Below are positions 1 to 5,305 of a stretch of DNA of 17,722 bases, in pieces (positions within the stretch are counted from its first letter, which is position 1; the number at the start of each line of letters is the position of its first letter). Source of the DNA: Saprospiraceae bacterium (GTDB taxonomy: Bacteria > Bacteroidota > Bacteroidia > Chitinophagales > Saprospiraceae); NCBI GenBank assembly GCA_020849825.1, contig JADZFP010000112.1, positions 1-17,722 on the forward strand, read 5' to 3'. Under the pieces are notes generated by a model, which searched no databases, was not told the DNA's origin, and saw nothing but the letters and a program-made list of their open reading frames with translations. A program made the translations under genes and the position numbers.

Positions 1-33
1 AGCAGCCGGGCGCAAAACTTTATTCCATCGCGT

Positions 34-849
34 TCAACGGGCTTGTGCAGAAGCGACTTTTTTCAGCACAAGCCCATTTTTACTGATATTGGCCATATCG
101 AGCACCAGCGGTTTGGTGCCGCCGACCTGGTTGATATCCTTGTTGACCAGCGCTTTGAGTATGACGGTATCGCCAGCCTTTTCGCACATTATGTTGTAAT
201 GAACGGATTTTGTGCGGTAAGGCCGAAAGCCGGCCCTGATCTCGGGCTTATTTCCCTTCTTTTTAAATGACCCGCCCATTCTTTTGAAAAATGCACTCAT
301 TTTGCTGGGCTGGGCGTACAGGTGCTTCTGGTCAACTTTTATATCGAAACTGCCGTTTGCGTCAGATTTTTCCGCTCGTTTCCGGACGCCGGACAATACG
401 GTTATGCCTCCGCTTACGTCGATCTCTGCTTTCCCGGCGCCCATCACGCCCGCGCCGTCGATACCATTCCAATAGTCGACGCTGTATGAAATCAGGATCA
501 TGTTGGCGTTTATCAAAGAATCGCGATCTCCATAGCCGATCAGGCTGAAATAATGGAACCCGATGGTATCTCCTTCGCATTCTCGATCTATTGCGAGACT
601 GTAATCCAGGATATGCTCCCCCTCGTTTTTTTCCTGTTGGCAGAAAGGATACGCCGCTTCATACACGACGAATTTTTTGTAATCAACCGGCGTGTTTTTA
701 TCGGCCTTTATTGCCTGATCATATACCCCCAGGTCTTCCATAATCTGGCTGTAATAAATCTTTAAACGAGGTACTGCGCAGGAGCCGAACGTCCATACGA
801 TCAGCAGCAGGAGCGCCGGCCGGTGGAGATAAATATGATTAGCGCACAT
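34..849 (-). CDS. Exported lipoprotein of unknown function
   Basis: A 271-residue protein with a clear lipoprotein signal: a basic/polar N-terminus, a hydrophobic stretch at about residues 12-21 (LLLLIVWT), then F-G-S-C with the predicted lipidated cysteine at position 24. The mature part is mixed polar and beta-rich in look, with a Gly-rich segment near residues 125-150 (IDGAGVMGAGKAEIDVSGG) and a Lys-rich stretch further on. I recognise no enzymatic motif or family. The ATG lies inside the end of the upstream gene (11-bp overlap, other frame), which suggests translational coupling with the barrel-like protein at 839-1912. It probably sits in the inner or outer membrane, facing the periplasm. 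GC is lower than in the central part of the window. The gene is real (length, signal peptide, overlap); the function is open. Confidence 0.75.
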   Translation of the reverse strand: MCANHIYLHRPALLLLIVWTFGSCAVPRLKIYYSQIMEDLGVYDQAIKADKNTPVDYKKFVVYEAAYPFCQQEKNEGEHILDYSLAIDRECEGDTIGFHYFSLIGYGDRDSLINANMILISYSVDYWNGIDGAGVMGAGKAEIDVSGGITVLSGVRKRAEKSDANGSFDIKVDQKHLYAQPSKMSAFFKRMGGSFKKKGNKPEIRAGFRPYRTKSVHYNIMCEKAGDTVILKALVNKDINQVGGTKPLVLDMANISKNGLVLKKVASAQAR

Positions 850-1912
850 GTTCGAATTGGTTGTAAGTGAGGCCTATATAGAATCTGTTAATGTCGTAAT
901 TGGGGTGCAACGAGTAATGCCCGTTGATGTGAATGATGTCCTGAAGACCGAAGTGAAGGCTGTCTCGGGAGCGAACCGAACGCCCACGCGGGGTGGTGCG
1001 TTTTTTTGACTTGCCCTTGTAGACCAGCGAACCAAGGATGCCCGCATCAAAAGCGTAGTTGTCATCCAGAAATATCTTGACGTTGTAGGCGGAAGAGTTG
1101 AACGAAGTAGTTGAATTTCGGGCTTTTATCTGTGCCCGGGGCGTAGCCGAAGCGTCCGAGTTATAATTCGGGACGCCCATCCCCAGCACATTGGATATCT
1201 CGTACACGAGCGGCTGATACCCGGTAAACTGGTCGAATGTCAACTCGACGATATTCCGAACGCCGTATCTTTTGTGTAAAGCCAGCATTACGCCTCCTGT
1301 CCAATACCGATCAAAACCATCGCCGAGATTAAACCATTCTATGGGCGGGGCGCTATCGTTGTAATAACTGACCGAAAAATTGTCAAAGGTCAGAGAGACT
1401 GTACCGACTGTCTGGTTTCGGTGATGATTGTTGATCAGGAAGTTAGTTGAAAAAAACACCGAATTGTCGTAAGTATGATAGAGGTTGTAATACGGTGCAT
1501 TATTCAGGGTCCGCAGGTATTTTCGATAACCGACATTAGGTCCTTCTTCATTATTGGAATCCCAGCGCCATCCGCAACCGATCGACAAGGAGTTCACAAA
1601 ATCAATCTGAATATCTGAAACGAGCGGGTTCAGGTTATTACCCAAAGATTTGTTGTACACGGCAACAGAAGCCCCGTAACTGGTTGTCAACCAAGGTTTT
1701 ATTTGACCAATTAAAATGGCGCTCCCGTAGATGCGCACACCCGGAAATTTTTGATTTTTACCGCTGAATGGGTTGAAATTATTCAGGTTGCAATTTACCC
1801 CGAATCGCAATTCGAGGTCGAGGCGCCTGTTCGACTGCGCGGAAAGCGTGTCGCAAATCGCCCCGGTTAATAAAAACAACAGGGCAATCGATTTCATTTG
1901 GTTCGATAACAT
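839..1912 (-). CDS. Predicted outer-membrane barrel protein resembling polymorphic toxin type 23 (Ntox23-like) family
   Basis: A 357-residue exported protein. The signal peptide is best read from the second Met (residue 6: MKSIALLFLLTGAICDTLSAQ), so the true start may be at 1897 rather than 1912. The mature protein is rich in Tyr, Phe, Asn and Gly in alternating patterns typical of outer-membrane beta-strands. Residues 179-231 contain FSVSYYND, a GDGFDRYWTGG segment and a FDQFTG segment. From memory these match the pattern of Bacteroidota proteins annotated as 'polymorphic toxin type 23', as does the C-terminal part (RSRDSLHFGLQDIIHINGH, then NRFYIGLTY). The family name may mislead: an N-terminal signal peptide and strand pattern over the whole length fit a barrel better than a toxin tip on a delivery protein. 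It overlaps the downstream lipoprotein gene by 11 bp. The family call rests on remembered patterns, not a search. Confidence 0.6.
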   Translation of the reverse strand: MLSNQMKSIALLFLLTGAICDTLSAQSNRRLDLELRFGVNCNLNNFNPFSGKNQKFPGVRIYGSAILIGQIKPWLTTSYGASVAVYNKSLGNNLNPLVSDIQIDFVNSLSIGCGWRWDSNNEEGPNVGYRKYLRTLNNAPYYNLYHTYDNSVFFSTNFLINNHHRNQTVGTVSLTFDNFSVSYYNDSAPPIEWFNLGDGFDRYWTGGVMLALHKRYGVRNIVELTFDQFTGYQPLVYEISNVLGMGVPNYNSDASATPRAQIKARNSTTSFNSSAYNVKIFLDDNYAFDAGILGSLVYKGKSKKRTTPRGRSVRSRDSLHFGLQDIIHINGHYSLHPNYDINRFYIGLTYNQFEHVR

Positions 1913-1942
1913 ATTTGGATCTGATGGGTCAACAGTTCAATC

Positions 1943-1975
1943 CAAATCTATCCGCTTATCAGCGCTATATGCAAA
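1943..1975 (-). promoter_or_regulatory. Bacteroidota-type promoter for the barrel/lipoprotein pair
   Basis: Read on the minus strand, a TTTG (plus-strand CAAA at 1972-1975) lies 21 bp upstream of TAGATTTG (plus-strand CAAATCTA at 1943-1950), a full match to the TAnnTTTG -7 element. Transcription would start near 1936, about 25 bases before the ATG at 1912. A second full -7 match (TATGTTTG, 1972-1979) overlaps the -33 element but has no TTG at the right distance. Confidence 0.55.
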
Positions 1976-2028
1976 CATACAATTCGGAATTAATTGAAAA
2001 ATAATTGCCAGGGCAACAGGAAACAACA

Positions 2029-2059
2029 TTGCGTCATCCGGCTCAACTGCTTATATTTA
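2029..2059 (+). promoter_or_regulatory. Bacteroidota-type promoter for the ROK-CHAD operon
   Basis: TTG at 2029-2031 is followed after 20 bp by TATATTTA at 2052-2059, which matches TAnnTTTG except for the last base. Transcription would start near 2066, leaving a leader of roughly 10 bases before the ATG at 2077. This supports the shorter start for the ROK gene, because the longer reading frame (start at 2005) would begin upstream of this promoter. Confidence 0.45.
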
Positions 2060-2076
2060 CACGACAAGAACAATCC

Positions 2077-3009
2077 ATGCCCTCTCCTACCCTCTCCATC
2101 GGCGTCGACATCGGCGGAACGCACATCAGCTGCGCGGCAGTCGACCTCGATGCCGGACGTTTACTGCCCGGCAGCCTTTCCCGCATGTCGTACAACCACG
2201 AAGCCGCCGCCGATCAAATCCTGCTGGCCTGGGCCACAGCCCTCAACAGCACCCTCGCCAAAGTGGCTCCGGCGCCCGTCAAGGGCATCGGTTTCGCGAT
2301 TCCGGGCCCTTTCGACTACCGCAACGGGGTATCGAAAATGCAGCACAAATTCAAACACTTGTACGATCTGCGTATCCCCGAAGCGCTGAACGGCTTGCTC
2401 AGCCCCGGTCACGACCTGCCCATGCGTTTCCTAAACGACGCCTCTGCTTTCGGGGTAGGCGAAGCCTGGCTGGGCGAGGGCAAAGGCTACGACAAGGTGG
2501 TGGTCATCACCCTGGGCACCGGCTTCGGCTCGGCTTTCCTCGATCGCGGCGTGCCGGTCGTGCTGGGCGAAACCGTGCCGCCGGAAGGCTGCCTGTGGCA
2601 CCTGCCTTTCCGCGACGGTATCGCCGACCAGTATTTCTCTACCGGGTGGTTTGTGCGCGAAAACGAACGGCTGGGGCTGCCGCCGGTACAGGGCGTAAAA
2701 GAATTGATTGAAAAAGCCGGCGACGAGCCGGTCGTTCAGGACATGTTCGTCCGTTTCGGACAAAACCTGGCCGCATGCCTGTCGCACTGGCTGCGCCGTT
2801 TCGACGCGCAGGCGCTGGTCATCGGGGGCAATATTGCGCACGCTCTGCCCCTGTTTGGCGAAAGTTTCAAAGCTGATCTGGCGGTTCAGGGGCTCCGCTT
2901 GCACGTCGCCCCCTCCGCTTTGCTGGAGGAAGCGGCCCTGCTGGGCAGTGCGCGCCTGATCGACGACGCCTTCTGGGAACGGGTGTCGCTGCATTTACCT
3001 GCCATTTGA
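2077..3009 (+). CDS. ROK family sugar kinase / regulator, zinc-site-less type
   Basis: A 310-residue ROK (repressor, ORF, kinase) protein, expected to be a cytoplasmic glucokinase-like enzyme phosphorylating a hexose or amino sugar. Visible motifs: N-terminal phosphate-binding DIGGT (residues 11-15), a sugar-binding GFAIPGPFD segment (72-80), the presumed catalytic Asp in FLNDASAFG (Asp121), phosphate loop LGTGFGSA (146-153), and VIGGN (248-252). There is no helix-turn-helix domain, so it looks like a kinase rather than a NagC/Mlc-type repressor. The CxCGxxGCxE zinc motif of classical ROK kinases is absent; its place is taken by PPEGCLWHLPFRDGIAD (168-184). The frame is open back to 2005, but the shorter ATG at 2077 is chosen because DIGGT then falls at the usual distance from the N-terminus. 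Co-transcribed with the CHAD gene 3 bp downstream. The substrate cannot be told from sequence. Confidence 0.88.
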   Translation: MPSPTLSIGVDIGGTHISCAAVDLDAGRLLPGSLSRMSYNHEAAADQILLAWATALNSTLAKVAPAPVKGIGFAIPGPFDYRNGVSKMQHKFKHLYDLRIPEALNGLLSPGHDLPMRFLNDASAFGVGEAWLGEGKGYDKVVVITLGTGFGSAFLDRGVPVVLGETVPPEGCLWHLPFRDGIADQYFSTGWFVRENERLGLPPVQGVKELIEKAGDEPVVQDMFVRFGQNLAACLSHWLRRFDAQALVIGGNIAHALPLFGESFKADLAVQGLRLHVAPSALLEEAALLGSARLIDDAFWERVSLHLPAI

Positions 3010-3012
3010 AAC

Positions 3013-3783
3013 ATGCTTAAAAAGGCAACCATACAATCGGCATTTCTGGAAAAAACAAAGGCCTTGCCGGGCCTGCTGGACGACTATGCCCGCAACCGCG
3101 ATCCGGAATGTTTGCATCAATTCAGGCTTCATCTGAAAAAAATCCGGGCTTTGTTCGACCTGCTTGTACCCGATGCCCGCTCCTGGGTACAGTTGGTGGC
3201 TTTTCCTTTGTTGAAAAAAACGTACCGTCAGGCGGGGCGCATTCGGGCCGGTGAAATTCACCTGGCTTTATTGAAAAATATCGGGCAGGAACGCCCCGAA
3301 TTGTCCGAACAACTGGCAAGCCTCGTTCAACTGGAACAAAAACGATTTATCCGGGGCATAAAAAACGCCAAAAAACTCATCCGGCGCTTTGAAAAAGAGG
3401 TCGCCCCGCTGTTTGAAAACCTCGATAAAGACCGGGTCAAATCCCTGCTGAAACGCCGCCGCAAACAACTCAATCGCTATTTCAGCCGCCGGCCGCTCGC
3501 CGTCGAGGGTTTGCATGAAGCGCGTATTCGGATCAAAAGGTTGCTGTACGTCAAGGCTATTTTTCCCGAAAAACTCGCCCGACAATCCCCCTTGCAAACC
3601 GATTATCTAAAAACCCTTGAAGCTGCCATCGGCGAATGGCACGACGCGGCGCATACCCTGGAGTGGCTGTCGGGTATTGGGTTTGCCGGTACGAAACAGT
3701 GGCAGCAGATCGGGGACAGGGCGCAAATGCTGTTTGGGCAAATCGAGGCGCTTGCCACTGATTTCAGGCAAAAAGCCTGGTAA
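3013..3783 (+). CDS. CHAD-domain protein (predicted polyphosphate-binding)
   Basis: A 256-residue helical, very basic protein. CHAD domains are helical bundles with conserved His and basic residues that bind inorganic polyphosphate. Seen here: LHQFRLHLKKIRALFDLL (residues 34-51) and LHEARIRIKRLLYVKAIF (167-184), the two His/Arg/Lys helices expected of the two half-repeats, and IGEWHDAAHTLEWL (206-219), like the LG.xHD signature. Basic clusters such as KRRRKQ (147-152) fit a polyanion ligand. The domain fills the whole protein: there is no fused CYTH triphosphatase domain and no signal peptide, so it is cytoplasmic. It lies 3 bp after the ROK gene and is surely in the same operon. Divergent, but the motifs are convincing. 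Its cellular role (polyphosphate granule binding, or recruiting a partner) is inference. Confidence 0.8.
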   Translation: MLKKATIQSAFLEKTKALPGLLDDYARNRDPECLHQFRLHLKKIRALFDLLVPDARSWVQLVAFPLLKKTYRQAGRIRAGEIHLALLKNIGQERPELSEQLASLVQLEQKRFIRGIKNAKKLIRRFEKEVAPLFENLDKDRVKSLLKRRRKQLNRYFSRRPLAVEGLHEARIRIKRLLYVKAIFPEKLARQSPLQTDYLKTLEAAIGEWHDAAHTLEWLSGIGFAGTKQWQQIGDRAQMLFGQIEALATDFRQKAW

Positions 3784-3823
3784 TTTCGCACTTATTTCTC
3801 TGGGCCGGAGTCTTCCGACCACT

Positions 3824-3838
3824 GTGTAAATTTTACAC
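3824..3838. repeat. Perfect 15-bp palindrome, possible operator
   Basis: GTGTAAA and TTTACAC are perfect inverted 7-bp arms around one T, in the gap between the CHAD gene and the CoA-transferase gene, 125 bp before the latter's ATG. It is too tightly spaced for a good RNA hairpin (6 bp with a 3-base loop at best), so a dimeric regulator site is the more natural reading. A 7-bp palindrome is expected about once by chance in a window of this size. Confidence 0.25.
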
Positions 3839-3906
3839 TTATTATCAATGATTTTTTCCCGCTAAAAGATTGACAAGGATCAACCCTATTTCGCTTGTCC
3901 TGCCCC

Positions 3907-3914
3907 TTACTTTG
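3907..3914 (+). promoter_or_regulatory. Possible -7 element for the CoA-transferase gene
   Basis: TTACTTTG is one base off TAnnTTTG and is followed by CAGC, a common context for promoters in this phylum. It would start transcription about 45 bases before the ATG. There is no TTG at 19-21 bp upstream; a TTGACA at 3870-3875 is too far away. Weak on its own. Confidence 0.3.
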
Positions 3915-3963
3915 CAGCGTCAACATTTGGTTGAATCGCCATCAAAAATAAAAAGCACAGAAA

Positions 3964-5241
3964 ATGCCCTACGTTACCGCCGAAGAGGCCCTCCGCGTCA
4001 TACAATCCGGCAACCGCGTTTTTGTACACGGCAGCGCTACCACGCCGGTTCACATGCTCGACAAACTGGCCGAACAGGCCCCCCGGCTCCGCGATGTGGA
4101 ACTGGTCTCCATCTCCATGTACGGCGACCTCGAAATTGTCAAGCCGCAATACCACTCTCACTTTCACTTCAATTCGCTTTTCGTATCGGGCGCCATCCGA
4201 CAGGCGGTAAATGAAGGGCGGGCCGACTATGTGCCGGTATTTTTGAGTGAAATCCCGGAGTTGTTCAAACGCAATATTTTGCCGCTCGACGTGGCCATCG
4301 TGCAGGTGTCCAAACCCGACCGCCACGGCTATTGCTCGCTGGGCACCTCGGTCGACATCGGCCGCTCCGCCGTGGACACCGCCAAACACGTCATCGCGCA
4401 GATCAACCCGCAAGTACCCCGTACCCACGGCGACGGCATCATCCATATCAGCAAATTCGACGCCATGGTGTGGCACGAAGCGCCGCTGATCGAAGTACCC
4501 TTCGGCGAAAATGCCGGCGAAGCCGAACTGAAAATCGGCCAGCGTATCGCCGAACTGATCGACGACCGCGCAACCCTCCAAATGGGCATCGGCAACATCC
4601 CCGACGCCGTGCTGCGCAGCCTGACCAACCACAAAGACCTCGGCGTACACACCGAAATGTTCTCCGACGGCCTCATCGACCTGATCGAAAAAGGTGTCGT
4701 GACCAACCGCTACAAAAAAATCCACCCCGGCAAAACGGTCAGCGGCTTCGCACTCGGCACCCGCCGGCTCTATGATTTTGTCGACGACAACCCCTCCACG
4801 GTTTTCCTCGACATCGACTACGTCAACGACCCCTCCGTCATTCGCCGCAACGACCGCGTCCATGCCATCAACAGCGCCATCGAGGTCGACCTGACCGGCC
4901 AGGTCTGCGCCGACTCCATCGGCACCTACCAGTTCTCGGGCGTGGGCGGACAGATGGACTTTATGCGCGGCGCCGCCGTGTCGAAAAACGGCAAACCCAT
5001 CATCGCGCTTACCTCGCGTACCGCCAAAGGCGTGCCGCGTATCGTCCCGACCCTCAAACCGGGCGCCGGCGTCGTGACCACCCGGGCCCACGTCCACTAC
5101 ATCGTTACGGAATTCGGCGTAGCTTATCTCTTCGGCAAAAACCTGCGCCAGCGCGCCCAGGCACTCATCGACATCGCCCACCCCGACGACCGTGAAATGC
5201 TCGAAAAAGCCGTGCTGGAGCGGTTTAAATCCTGGGAATGA
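3964..5241 (+). CDS. Acetyl-CoA hydrolase/transferase family (4-hydroxybutyrate CoA-transferase type)
   Basis: A 425-residue cytoplasmic enzyme of the class I CoA-transferase superfamily, moving CoA between an acyl-CoA and a carboxylic acid (acetate, butyrate, 4-hydroxybutyrate or succinate) through a glutamyl-CoA intermediate. Visible: an N-terminal Rossmann-like half with VFVHGSATTP (residues 19-28) and VSKPDRHGYCSLGTSVD (115-131); a second half with LQMGIGNIPDAV (205-216), GVHTEMFSDG (227-236) carrying the presumed catalytic Glu231, and the CoA-binding GVGGQMDF loop (326-333). Length is close to the roughly 430-440 residues of the family. No SD sequence is seen before the ATG, as usual here. 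It is separated from the CHAD gene by 180 bp and probably transcribed alone, ending at the hairpin at 5261-5305. Whether it acts as a transferase or a hydrolase, and on which acid, cannot be read from the sequence. Confidence 0.9.
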   Translation: MPYVTAEEALRVIQSGNRVFVHGSATTPVHMLDKLAEQAPRLRDVELVSISMYGDLEIVKPQYHSHFHFNSLFVSGAIRQAVNEGRADYVPVFLSEIPELFKRNILPLDVAIVQVSKPDRHGYCSLGTSVDIGRSAVDTAKHVIAQINPQVPRTHGDGIIHISKFDAMVWHEAPLIEVPFGENAGEAELKIGQRIAELIDDRATLQMGIGNIPDAVLRSLTNHKDLGVHTEMFSDGLIDLIEKGVVTNRYKKIHPGKTVSGFALGTRRLYDFVDDNPSTVFLDIDYVNDPSVIRRNDRVHAINSAIEVDLTGQVCADSIGTYQFSGVGGQMDFMRGAAVSKNGKPIIALTSRTAKGVPRIVPTLKPGAGVVTTRAHVHYIVTEFGVAYLFGKNLRQRAQALIDIAHPDDREMLEKAVLERFKSWE

Positions 5242-5260
5242 TTGTTTTGGAGATTTGACC

Positions 5261-5305
5261 AACAGCCTACCGCGGCGCGATACACACGACGCGGCAGGCT
5301 GTTTT
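5261..5305 (+). terminator. Hairpin terminator between convergent genes, overlapping the protease 3' end
   Basis: AACAGCCT (5261-5268) pairs with AGGCTGTT (5296-5303). After one mismatch, CCGC (5270-5273) pairs with GCGG (5291-5294), leaving a 17-base loop; TTTT (5302-5305) closes the element on the plus strand. It starts 20 bp after the CoA-transferase stop codon and fits a rho-independent terminator for that gene. The right arm and loop lie inside the last codons of the convergent metalloprotease gene, whose stop codon (5267-5269) is in the left arm. The minus-strand copy of the hairpin has no long T-run, so termination in that direction is less certain. Confidence 0.55.

Noticed and set aside
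2005..2076. Longer start for the ROK gene
   Set aside because: It would place 24 extra residues before the N-terminal strand leading to DIGGT, and would lie upstream of the likely transcription start.
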